Shown: one piece after another, positions 1 to 8,480 of the stretch | How the letters are laid out: each line of letters opens with the position of its first letter | Numbering within the stretch: the stretch's first letter is position 1 | Assembly: GCF_000281045.1 (NCBI RefSeq) | Contig: NW_008246075.1 | Coordinates: 523,165 to 547,470 of the forward strand | Length of the DNA stretch: 24,306 nucleotides | Origin: Saprolegnia diclina VS20 | Lineage: Eukaryota > Oomycota > Saprolegniomycetes > Saprolegniales > Saprolegniaceae | Reading direction: 5' to 3' | Translations under genes and position numbers: made by a program | Notes under the pieces: model-generated | Told to the model about the DNA's origin: nothing | The model's database searches: none | What the model saw: only the letters and a program-made list of their open reading frames with translations

Positions 1-336
1 GCTGGCACTATGATCTACACCATCGCTCGCGATCTGTAGCCTTCTCCAACACTGTGCCTGCCGCCGTCCATCAACGACAAAGCTCTCTGCCTTGCGTTTA
101 GCTTGCTATCAACGTCCTTCAACCCGTGCAGCGTCCGACTAACAATAATTTGTAATACGATCAAGTTTATGTTTTGCAGTAGAAATGTCGAGTTTCCACG
201 GGCACGTCTGTGGTATGGGGGCAGATCGAGTACATTTCGAGCAACAATTTGTGCACAAGAAAGCAATCGCAGAGGATACATGGCGCGTATAAATTAGGAC
301 AACAAGAAGCGTACGGCTGCGATGCATGTATCATCC
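1..336. other. Left-edge stretch without a supported gene
   Basis: I see no convincing coding region here. It includes the presumed 3' flank of the bZIP gene, whose stop lies at 337-339 on the minus strand. The short open frames on both strands have no recognisable domain. The first 39 bases on the plus strand could be the last 12 codons of a gene entering from the left (ending TIARDL and a stop at 37-39), but this is too short to call. Confidence 0.5.
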
Positions 337-1593
337 TCATGCGGGCGCGGGCTTGTCGTCCGTGCCGTGGATGATCGACTGCACGAGCTTGTCGAGCATG
401 TACATGAACGCCGGGTTCTCTTTGACCCAAATGATAAAGCGCGTCGCTTGGTGGGGCGTCAAAATCGTCTGCAATTGCGCGACTTCGGCCTCCAGCGTCT
501 CGTTCTTCTCCTGCGTCGCGCTCTCGAACGACCGGAGAATGCCAAGGTTCTTGTTGAGGTTCTCGCGGAGGTACTTGATCTTCTCGCGGCGCGCAAAAAT
601 CTGGCGCTGCTGGGCTTCCGAGATGTCGAGCTCCTTGGCGAGAATTGCCCAGAGGTTGGATGGCGCTTCGTCCTGGATGTGGTCCATGTGCGCAGCTGAC
701 TCGAGCGCGACGGCCGCCTGCTTCTTCTTCATGCTCACAAAGTCGCCTTGCTCGACCGAGTAGAGACACATCTTGGTGACCTGCGTCGGCAAAAGGAGGT
801 CGCGCACGCGCTGCGTATGGAACGCGATCGTCTCCTTGCGCTTGTCGCCATAGTCGCTGTACTGCGCCTTGTACTGCTCGACGAACGTCGCCATCTCGGC
901 CTCGCTCGCATTCGACTTGAGTAAATGCTCCATCTTTTGCTTGATTGTGGCCTTTTCTTGGCGCTCGACCAAGATGGCTTCCTTCCCGATCTTCAAGCGC
1001 ATCTTGAGTTCAATGTTCTCCATCTCGAGCTTCTTCAGCCGAATCTCGTTCTGCTGGATGCGCGCGAGGCGCCGCTTCCGGGACTCGCGGGCCGAGTCGC
1101 GGTTCCGTGCGAGCCGCTTGCGCTTCTTCTTGTTCAAGACGTCCGACGTGCCAACGGTCGAGTTGGAGAACGCGCTGTCCTGCGACTGGTCCGAGTCGGA
1201 GCCCGAGTCCGAGTCGGACGCGAGAACCGAGTCGAGGCTGTTGCTCGTATCGCGCTTCAGGAAGGGCGGGATGCCAGACGAGATTGTGGACATGACCGAT
1301 GGCTGCGACGACGCCGACATGTCGACCGGGTTGGGCTCGGTCAGGTCCACGAGGTCTTCGTCGGTCGGGAACGAGATGCTCTGGTCGAGCGGCGCCAAAT
1401 CGGAGGTCAGGAAGAGCCACGAGAACGCGTCTTCGTCGCGGAAGATATCGGCGGCCGTTGCCGCGGGCGTCGCCGTTGCGCTGGTCGTGTAGGCCGAGAG
1501 GTCGGCAAGGGGGTCTACACATACAGCCATGTCGTCTTCCATCGTCGTCTCCATCTTGGTACCTTTCATGCCATTCGACGACGAGGCTTCCAT
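337..1593 (-). CDS. bZIP transcription factor
   Basis: A sequence-specific DNA-binding transcription factor of the basic leucine zipper family, 418 aa, nuclear and expected to act as a dimer. The N-terminal ~150 residues are acidic and Ser-rich, like an activation region. The basic region follows at about residues 155-179, with the invariant N-x7-R (N164, R172) inside RNRDSARESRKRR, and then a coiled coil with leucine heptads. A second charged helical segment and a C-terminal block beginning LTPHQATRFIIWV follow; such a C-terminal block is, as far as I recall, typical of stramenopile bZIPs. The start is the ATG at 1591-1593 (context ACCGCGATGG). The frame stays open upstream to 1842, but that part lacks a good start and overlaps the promoter element at 1675-1691. 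No intron is needed. The target genes cannot be told from sequence. Confidence 0.87.
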   Translation of the reverse strand: MEASSSNGMKGTKMETTMEDDMAVCVDPLADLSAYTTSATATPAATAADIFRDEDAFSWLFLTSDLAPLDQSISFPTDEDLVDLTEPNPVDMSASSQPSVMSTISSGIPPFLKRDTSNSLDSVLASDSDSGSDSDQSQDSAFSNSTVGTSDVLNKKKRKRLARNRDSARESRKRRLARIQQNEIRLKKLEMENIELKMRLKIGKEAILVERQEKATIKQKMEHLLKSNASEAEMATFVEQYKAQYSDYGDKRKETIAFHTQRVRDLLLPTQVTKMCLYSVEQGDFVSMKKKQAAVALESAAHMDHIQDEAPSNLWAILAKELDISEAQQRQIFARREKIKYLRENLNKNLGILRSFESATQEKNETLEAEVAQLQTILTPHQATRFIIWVKENPAFMYMLDKLVQSIIHGTDDKPAPA

Positions 1594-1674
1594 CGCGGTC
1601 TCTTGCTCCTTTGCCGCACCACCCGCGCGACTCGAATTTAAATTTGACGTTCGTGGCCACTTGTTATCTTGGCC

Positions 1675-1691
1675 TTTGTATGCCGAATGAA
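1675..1691 (-). promoter_or_regulatory. Initiator-like core promoter of the bZIP gene
   Basis: On the gene strand this reads TTCATTCGGCATACAAA, 82-98 nt upstream of the bZIP start codon. It resembles the oomycete initiator plus flanking promoter region (TCATTYYNCAWTTT-like). A 16-of-17 match sits at nearly the same distance and in the same orientation upstream of PAN2 (21188-21204). Confidence 0.6.
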
Positions 1692-2070
1692 CGCGAAGCC
1701 GGATTACAAATGTGGCCTCTTTCGTTGCACCGAGAGAGTTGCCCAACCCTATGAGCGACAAATTCCCTACATACAATCCTGTTATTTTCTCAAAGAGGGA
1801 GTAGCCATAGATTGTGATGCTACACGAGTCAGCGACATACAATGCGCAGCAATGATGGTAAAGACCGATAAGAACCAGATTGCTATTGTGCGCTTACGAG
1901 TCTGCTCTTGCGTCTGGTTCGGGGCTGGAAGCCACGCCGTGACGCGCCCACGCGTGGCCGCGTTCCTCCCAACCGTCGACTTCAACCGCGAAAGCTGGAT
2001 GATGATTCGGGCGACGGACCAGAGACCTCTGTTGCAAGCAAGGGCACACTGAGATCTTATCATGTACGAA

Positions 2071-2171
2071 TGTCCAGTCACAACGAGGCGGTCGTCGGAC
2101 TGTCGTGATAACGCAAGGCTGACTCGTGGATTGATGCGACGCGAGCGACAGGACGACGTTGTGACTGGACA
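2071..2171. repeat. Imperfect inverted repeat / hairpin
   Basis: The arms TGTCCAGTCACAACG (2071-2085) and CGTTGTGACTGGACA (2157-2171) are perfect 15-bp inverted copies. Pairing continues inward with TCGTC (2092-2096) against GACGA (2152-2156), and CTGTCG (2100-2105) against CGACAG (2146-2151). That makes 26 base pairs with two one-sided bulges of 6 and 3 nt and a loop of 40 nt. Confidence 0.75.
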
Positions 2172-2674
2172 CGACCATCATGGGATGCCAGAGGTCCACT
2201 CGTCCTGCTTCTGAACCGTGTCGTTGATCATTTGATCATTGCCACCAATCAATGGCGGCAGCCAAGGGCATCAAGAGCTGCATCAAGACCCTGTTGTGGC
2301 GGCTTTGGCTCTGGCCGCGCGAATGACTGACGACATCATCGAGGATTGAAAGGCAGAGTGCAGGTTGTGCACTTGGTCAACACTCTGTAAGGCTCGCGAG
2401 AAAGGGGCCAAACTGTCCTGTGATGCAGTACTAGTGTTGATTGGGCTGAAGGATGAATCCGTGGCGGTGCCAACCTGAGCTCTGCTCGCAATGGCCTCCG
2501 GGGATCAGCGTTGGAACACACCTGCATGTATTGGGAGTGGTGCTACTATGCAAGGTAAGAGCTATTGATGTACATTGCTTGTCATCATGTGAGAGATGCC
2601 AGCGATAGAATGGATCGTCCTTCCTGTCCGAGAGAGCGTAGTTGTCGAGAATCCCAAATGCCAACCAACTCGTT

Positions 2675-2814
2675 CAAAGATTCCGGATTTTGAATCGTAA
2701 TTTCAAAAATTACCGTTGTAGCCAATCATGCTGGACCGGCAGAACAGGTTGGTTTTGGTCTGGAGCAGAATTCCGGAATCTCGGAACGTGTTTCCTGAAA
2801 TTCCGGAAATCTTG
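2675..2814. repeat. TTCCGGA motif cluster with inverted ends
   Basis: TTCCGGA occurs at 2681-2687, 2771-2777 and 2801-2807; the second lies within the palindrome ATTCCGGAAT (2770-2779). The outer copies (CAAAGATTCCGGATTTTGA and, on the other strand, CAAGATTTCCGGAATTTCA) face each other as imperfect inverted repeats. The TTCnnGAA units resemble heat-shock-factor half-site pairs. The region is 250-390 nt upstream of the gene starting at 3064. Confidence 0.45.
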
Positions 2815-3063
2815 ACCAAGACGCCCGCACAATGCATCGCGGTGGCCTGCGTGAGATATGGCTGATAGCGCTGCGGACGGAATAACGCGCTCGAGTGTTT
2901 GCGTCCATTGAGGTGCATCATGTCTTATCCTTTCTTATCCTTAATTTCGCTGTCCATCAATGTCTCTGCCTCGCTTTGATTCCTCACGACACTATTTCCG
3001 AATGGCACAGCAATATCATATAGTGTGTTCGACTTGCAATCCGTTGCTTGTTCGGCGCGGAAG

Positions 3064-5516
3064 ATGAAGGCAAAGCAGTGTGCAAACCCGCTCTGCGACG
3101 TCGAGATCAGCAACCCGTACATCCACTACTGCGACCGATGGATGTGCCAGCAGTACCGCGGCGTCATGGCGCTCTTCCCGGCGGCGGCCAGGCCGGCGAC
3201 GACGCTCCAGCGCGAGGTACCGAGAGGCGCGGCCGGCAAGCGCCCGCGCGCCTTCGACGACGACGAGACCGAAGAGCAAGAGATGCCACGACAGCCCAAG
3301 CTTGGTCGACGCAGCAATCGCATCATCGATGACTCGGACGACTCGGATGCCGACGATGAGATGGAGGCGCCTGTCGCACGCCCGACACGGCCCGTATTCC
3401 CCGCAAAGGAGCCGGCGCCCAAGCCCCGCCTTCCGCCACCAGCACGTAGCACTCGCCCGATTCCAGAGCCTCCATCACACAACAGCGTGGGCAAGGCCGA
3501 ACCGCTGGCCGTCAAGGCCGAGCCGGCCATCCACGTCGCGACGAGCCAGTTGCAGTCGACAACGAAGCGCGCCGCTGTCCCGTCGCCGCCGCTTCCATCG
3601 CCACCAACTTTGGCACCGGTAGCATCAGCGTCATCATCGTCACAGTCGGCTCCAACTTCAGCGCCGCTCGTTCCTGCGACACGACCTCCCGAGCGCCCGC
3701 CATCGCACACGCAGCAGCCGACCGCCGTGCCACCGCCGACTACTGTGCGCAAGCTCAACCTTCACGAATACCTCTCACGCAGCAAGGTCTCGCTGCGTAC
3801 GATCCCGCCAAGTCGACCGACTGCCGTCACAGATGCATACAAGCCGCGGCCGACATCGGCGAGCGTGAACCACATCTTGAACAACGAAGAAGACAACGCC
3901 GATGACGACTCTGGCCTCGACCACAGCGCCGACGCGGCTACCGATCAGCCTGCGCCCCCCACGCTCTGCGCCCACGGCCGCGCGACTCAAGACTTTTGCC
4001 AAGCCTGCGTCTCAGCGCGCATCGTTGCTGTCAAGCCCGAGTTGACCGCGCTCTGTGCGCACAGCAACCTCCACGACGTCTGCCCGATCTGCTCGATCCC
4101 GCCGGCGCTTGACCGACGGCTGAGCGAAGCTGGGACCGCGGCGCTTTGTCCCCACGGCGGCGTGAGCACCCGCCACTGCGCCGTGTGCCAAACCACGGCC
4201 AGCATGGAGCTTCTCGTGCTGCCGAAAGACGAGGCCTGTGTCGATGGTGCAAGCGAGGGCTGCGGACACTTCCAGCCAGAGACCGTACGTGGCCCGTGCC
4301 GCGTCTGCGGGGCACCGAGACCGGATACGGCGCGGGCAAAGCGCCCACCGCACAGCCCACCGTCGAGCCCACTGCATGTTGCCAAGCGGGCGCACGTCAA
4401 GGACGAAGGCTTGCAGCTACCCGCGCATCGCGCCGACGCGGCAGTCCCAGCGTCGCAAGTCGCCATTGACGGTTTGGCGCCACGAGCTGCGATACCGCCG
4501 CCTGTCGCTGACGCCGCGCGGCCAGTCGTATACCCACCGATGACGTCTCCGCGTGTGGTCGCGATGCCCTCGCCGCCTGCAGTCGTAAGCCCACCTCTGG
4601 AGGGTGTAGGGCAGAGTGCTCCTGGTGCGCAGAGCGCAGCGTTTATCGATGACGACGACGACGTCATCGGACAGCACAGTGATGACGACGACGACGAGCA
4701 GGACGTCGACGGTCCAACCGATTTGCCGTCCGAGCCGATTATCCTTTCGTACTCGGACCGCGAGCTCTACTCTATTCTCTGGTTCTTCTCGGTGAAGCTC
4801 ACGACGCTGCTCGGGACGATGAAACAGCTGCGCATTGCGCACTACAACTGTCTCTCGCACTTTCGAGAGCTCGTCAAGGAGCTCAAGAAGGCGAGCGTCG
4901 AGATCCAACTGCCGTTTGAGATTACGTGCGTCCGGACAAAAGGGTCGGTGCGCTTTGGGCCCCACACATACCTCGAGCTGCCCGCGCGCAGCTTGGAAGA
5001 CGCCCACCGCGTCGTGCTTCTGGAGCTCTACCTGCAAGCGACGCACTGGGCGCTCCTCAGCAAGCAAATCCAGCTCGGCAAAGTGGCTTCGATCCCCGAC
5101 ATCCTCCCGGCGGCCCGCACCATGGCGGTATGCTACGCGTCGACAACTTGCATTCATGTAACCTTTTGGTCTAGATGAGCACCAAGTACGCGCGGCTTCC
5201 CAACGGCGACACTGAATATGTGCACGGCGTGCTGTACTTTGAGGTCGGACGTGCGACGGCGGCCCGCCTTGCGGACGCCAAAACCGCGGCGACCGCGGAC
5301 GCGTGGGCTCGCCTCCACCGCATCTGCATGCACATCTCGCCCTTGTACCGGCCGGATCTCCACCTGGCAGTGCAGGGCGCCGCCGCACCGAGACCTGTGC
5401 CGCCTCGTGCTGCCAACAACTGGGTCGACCGCGTCGACGGCACGCCGCTATCGCCTGCGCAACCGTCGGCAAGCTATGGACCACCAACCTTGGACATGGA
5501 GGACGACGAGTATTGA
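3064..5516 (+). CDS. Large disordered Cys/His-repeat (putative zinc-binding) protein
   Basis: Two exons, 3064-5127 and 5175-5516, give 801 aa. The 47-nt intron (GTATGC...TCTAG) is in phase 0; read through, the frame stops at 5176-5178. The start is the first ATG in frame. I do not recognise the family. The N-terminus has a symmetric C-x4-C-x11-C-x4-C cluster (residues ~6-27). A long Pro/Ser/Ala-rich disordered stretch follows. Then come four C-x-H...C-x2-C units: CAHGRATQDFCQAC (302), CAHSNLHDVCPIC (331), CPHGGVSTRHCAVC (362) and CGHFQPETVRGPCRVC (400). A second disordered part has Asp-rich runs. The C-terminal ~230 residues begin near EPIILSYSDRELYSIL and look folded and helical. The Cys/His spacing suggests metal binding, and the acidic and basic stretches would fit a nuclear protein, but both are inference. 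Confidence 0.82.
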
Positions 5517-5798
5517 CGACGCCGTGTCGTACCTTAGACCAAGTACACTAAACTAGTAAGATGAGTTTCACCCTATATAACGTTTGCAGATATCGCACCA
5601 CCACGACACGATGTATGTCGCCGCATGTCGGAATGAGCGGATCACTTTGCACTTAGGGTTACAAAGAGATGTCACTGCGTGACCGGTCCACCGTGGACGT
5701 TCTGGTCCTCTCCTCCTCTGACGTTAACTTGAGTAGCAGCGAGTACGAAGTTAGTATCGAGGGTGCCGCTTTGTCATGATTAGTCTATGTTCGAAAGC

Positions 5799-7130
5799 TT
5801 ACAGCGCAAGAAGGACCATGGAAGCGAGCAACACTGCGAGGGTCGTCGACGCAGTCTGCATCGCAGCGCTCGCCGTCGTCGCGCTGAGGTCCTTGGTGTC
5901 AAGCGACATGGCTTTGCCCGTCGAGTTTTTGCCAAACTGCCCCGTCGTGTTGGTGATGAGCTTGGCATCATCGACCTTGCGCTCGACCTTGGCAAGGGTC
6001 GGGAAGGGCGCGGCCGACGCCGGGCGCTTGATGCAGTCGGCGGCTGGCGATGTGCAGACCTCGCACACTTGGGCGAGGAGCTTGCGGCGGCACCCGTTGG
6101 GCGCGTCGGCGCAGCGCTTGTTGGTTTCGTAGCACGGCGGGTTTTCCTTGGCGAGCGATGCCACCGCGGGCAGCGGCTTCATGTACGAGGACGAGGACGA
6201 GTTGACCATGAGGTTGTACATGTCCATCATGGCCTGCGACCGCGCTTCGTTGGCTTGGCGGCTCAGCGGGTCCTTCCAGAACGGGAGGCCCTCCTTGGTC
6301 ACCGAGTCGTACTCGACGTTGCCCGCGAGGCAGAACTCGCGAAACCCCGTGTACGGCTTGCCGGTTTTTTCGTTGGCGAGCTGCGTAATACCCACAACAT
6401 CGTCGATCGCAATGTACCCGAGCACGTTGAAGCTAAAGCTGCACGAGATCCCGTCCGGATCTTTGCCAAACTCGCAGAGGCCGCCCGTCTGCTTGGCCCG
6501 GCACGCCTCGTCCTTCTTCTCGAACGGCTTGGAGTAGCACGAGTTCGGGTACGAGAACCAAATGTTGTTTTCATACGGCGCGCGCGGGTCGTCCTTGCGT
6601 GGCTCGCCGCCCACACACGGCCCGAGCTTGGGAAAGCCGTCGAGGCCGTCAATCTCCTTGCACTCGGCGGGAATCTCGACGCCAATCGGCGTGCACATAC
6701 CGAGGTCGAGCGCGACAAACGGACAGTACTCGGCCATCGGCGCGGTTTCGCCAAACTCGGCGATCGCGGCCGTTGGCTGCACGATCGTAATGTCGTAAAA
6801 CCACACGTAGCTCATGTTGACCTTGCGCATGCAGTTGGGGTTCACGCGCTTGTCGATGCCTTCGGCCTGCACGTACATGAGCGCGCCCTCGACGCTCGCC
6901 GTGTTGATCGTGTCCATCGCCGCGCGATATCGCTGCGTGAACGTATCGGTGCCCTTCTGAAAGAGCGCGACCCACGCCTGCTTGTTGGTGTCGTACACGG
7001 GGGCGGTCGCCTGCACGCGCGCTTGGATCGACCGCACCTTCTTCATGCTCCACGACGACGACTCGGCGGCAGCGGTCGCAACCGCGAGTGCCAGTAGCAG
7101 CAACGTCGAGTAGCGTACCATGCTGGTCAT
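5799..7130 (-). CDS. Secreted, probably GPI-anchored Cys-containing surface protein
   Basis: A 443-aa protein of unknown family. Residues 1-23 form a classical signal peptide: MTSMVRYS, then a Leu/Ala-rich core ending in ATAAAES, with likely cleavage after the Ala run. The mature part is moderately Cys-rich (for example CKEIDGLDGFPKLGPC), with N-x-S/T sequons such as NMS, NSS, NTT and NST. The last ~35 residues are a Ser/Thr-rich spacer followed by a hydrophobic tail (LAVLLASMVLLAL) with no charged cytosolic end, the usual layout of a GPI attachment signal. The start at 7130 has an excellent context (ACCACCATGACC); the open frame upstream lacks an ATG in good context. The gene is intronless. 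It is likely a cell-wall or plasma-membrane protein; its role is unknown. Confidence 0.8.
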   Translation of the reverse strand: MTSMVRYSTLLLLALAVATAAAESSSWSMKKVRSIQARVQATAPVYDTNKQAWVALFQKGTDTFTQRYRAAMDTINTASVEGALMYVQAEGIDKRVNPNCMRKVNMSYVWFYDITIVQPTAAIAEFGETAPMAEYCPFVALDLGMCTPIGVEIPAECKEIDGLDGFPKLGPCVGGEPRKDDPRAPYENNIWFSYPNSCYSKPFEKKDEACRAKQTGGLCEFGKDPDGISCSFSFNVLGYIAIDDVVGITQLANEKTGKPYTGFREFCLAGNVEYDSVTKEGLPFWKDPLSRQANEARSQAMMDMYNLMVNSSSSSYMKPLPAVASLAKENPPCYETNKRCADAPNGCRRKLLAQVCEVCTSPAADCIKRPASAAPFPTLAKVERKVDDAKLITNTTGQFGKNSTGKAMSLDTKDLSATTASAAMQTASTTLAVLLASMVLLAL

Positions 7131-7624
7131 GGTGGTAAGTCGTCGAACGAGCGCCAATCTTGAAATGACGATGACGGTGCGAGGCGGCGCGGTAGAGGAC
7201 CGCCAAGGGCGTAGCGAGCGTTGCACACGCAAGTGCACTCAGCCGCACCCGCCGTCCACGACGGCGTCGCGCGCACGTACGTCTTTGGACACTTGTCGAG
7301 CTGATGGCAACGAGTAGAGGCGCGGAGTCCAAGAGATGAGGAAGGCTGCTACCAACGGTGCGCTTTTTTTCAGGCAAAGGTCGACAGCGATGGCGCGCGG
7401 TTGTTGCTCCGGTCAACGTCGCTCGAAAGCTGTCACTGCTTTGGGCTCCTCGTCGCGGCCCATCGAGGTGCGGTGGCCTGGTGTTGGCAAGGCAAGAGAA
7501 AGACGAGAATAAGAATCGCGTGTGAAGGCAAGAGGTCTCCTGGCATATATTAGCTTTGTGTCGTCGAGTTGAATCGTCGTCGACAGCTACATATCTCAGT
7601 TACAACTAAACTCGATGCATTAGC
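7131..7624. other. Promoter of secreted-protein gene and 3' flank of P1
   Basis: This lies between two minus-strand genes. The 255-aa minus frame at 6649-7416 overlaps the real gene out of frame and its extension has no recognisable domain. Apart from the initiator-like element at 7154-7168 I see nothing specific. Confidence 0.5.
7154..7168 (-). promoter_or_regulatory. Initiator-like element of the secreted-protein gene
   Basis: On the gene strand this reads TCATTTCAAGATTGG, 24-38 nt before the start codon. TCATTTC matches the oomycete initiator. The following bases match the flanking element only loosely. Confidence 0.45.
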
Positions 7625-7978
7625 TTAATAGTCCGAGCCACCGCCGAACATGTCCATGCCACCGCCGAGGTCAGCCTCTTCTTCTTCCTTCTTCTCTTCC
7701 TTCTTGTCGGCAGCGGCGGCGGCCGGGGCGGCAGCGCCAGCGGCAGCCGGGGCAGCGGCACCCGACGACGGGCCGCCCGACGTGATGAGTTCGAGCATCT
7801 TGCCGTCCTGCGAGAGGAGGTTGGCGAAGAGCATGGGCCAGTACGGCTCGACTTCGTTGCCCGAGGCGACGATGACGTTGGCGAGGGCCTCCGACGTGAT
7901 CTCGGCCTCGCCGTCGAAGAGGATCATGGACGCGTAGGCGACGCAGAGTTCATCGTGTTGTTCCTTGGTCAAAGCCAT
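7625..7978 (-). CDS. RPLP1: 60S acidic ribosomal protein P1
   Basis: A 117-aa stalk protein of the large ribosomal subunit, which pairs with P2 on P0 to recruit translational GTPases. The N-terminal dimerisation domain has the P1 signatures (ASMILFDGEAEIT, then NEVEPYWPMLFANLL). An Ala/Pro/Gly hinge (residues ~68-90) and a Lys/Glu-rich acidic tail follow. The start MALTKEQ is preceded by AACGATGGC; the frame continues upstream but has no family similarity there. The C-terminus reads EEEEADLGGGMDMFGGGSDY in place of the near-universal eukaryotic SDDDMGFGLFD ending; translation past the stop does not recover it. No intron. Confidence 0.95.
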   Translation of the reverse strand: MALTKEQHDELCVAYASMILFDGEAEITSEALANVIVASGNEVEPYWPMLFANLLSQDGKMLELITSGGPSSGAAAPAAAGAAAPAAAAADKKEEKKEEEEADLGGGMDMFGGGSDY

Positions 7979-7990
7979 CGTTCTTGTCTT

Positions 7991-8007
7991 CAAAAAATGA
8001 TGAGTGC
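7991..8007 (-). promoter_or_regulatory. Initiator-like element of the P1 gene
   Basis: On the gene strand this reads GCACTCATCATTTTTTG, 13-29 nt upstream of the P1 start. The CTCAT and CATTTTT halves recall the oomycete initiator and flanking element, with closer spacing than the consensus. Confidence 0.4.
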
Positions 8008-8103
8008 ACGCTCCAAGCTCGCCGTGCGCACCAGCGATAAACCGTTGGCTCTCGCCCATTGTGTCATCCTCTCTCTTTCGATACAGCACTATCCACTTGT
8101 GGA

Positions 8104-8121
8104 GGTTTATCCGGATAAACC
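8104..8121. promoter_or_regulatory. 18-bp perfect palindrome upstream of P1
   Basis: GGTTTATCCGGATAAACC is identical to its reverse complement over all 18 bases. It lies 126-143 nt upstream of the P1 start codon, outside any supported gene, so it is a candidate binding site for a dimeric factor. Confidence 0.55.
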
Positions 8122-8480
8122 GGGCAGCAGAGACACTCGTCGCGACCACCGACCAGGATGGCGACCTGTGCATGCTAGAAGCAATGACATGCCATGCACG
8201 ATACAATGGCTAGAAGCATGCTAAGGATGGAAGGCGCAGAGGATGGTCGAACACGGCGACGAACGTGATGGAAGCTGCAGCTACTAAGATGTACGAGTAT
8301 GCTGCCACGCGCCAGTGAACGACCTCGAGGGCGTGGCTGCTTGGGGTGGCGACTGCTTGTGGTGGCAGCGAGCCTGCGTACTATGAGTCACAGAGGATGG
8401 GGTGGTCGCTTTGACGGGTGCGACATCGTCGGCGACGCTTGATACTTTTTTTAAACTGCAAATACATGGGTCGGACGCAT

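Larger units (their letters stand above)
1594..3063. other. 1.47 kb intergenic region with inverted repeats
   Basis: This lies between the divergent bZIP and Cys/His-repeat genes. No open frame here resembles a protein. It holds the bZIP promoter, a long imperfect hairpin at 2071-2171, and a cluster of three TTCCGGA motifs at 2675-2814 that also forms an imperfect inverted repeat. Base composition is more AT-rich than in the neighbouring genes. Confidence 0.6.
7979..8480. other. Intergenic region between P1 and GCN5
   Basis: This holds the P1 promoter (initiator-like element and 18-bp palindrome) and the 3' flank of GCN5. No coding signal was found. Confidence 0.55.

Noticed and set aside
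1-39. Possible C-terminal end of a gene entering from the left (TIARDL, stop at 37-39)
   Set aside because: Only 12 codons are visible; this cannot be distinguished from chance.
925-1641. Plus-strand frames of 207-238 codons over the bZIP gene
   Set aside because: They are shadows of the bZIP gene, whose basic region and zipper are unambiguous on the minus strand.
4417-5487. A 356-codon minus frame opposite the Cys/His-repeat gene
   Set aside because: It runs through the intron and the folded C-terminal region of the plus gene with an Arg/His-rich composition typical of an antisense shadow.
5787-7097. A 436-codon open frame on the plus strand
   Set aside because: It is antisense to the secreted-protein gene, which has a signal peptide, conserved Cys pattern, GPI-like tail and good start context.
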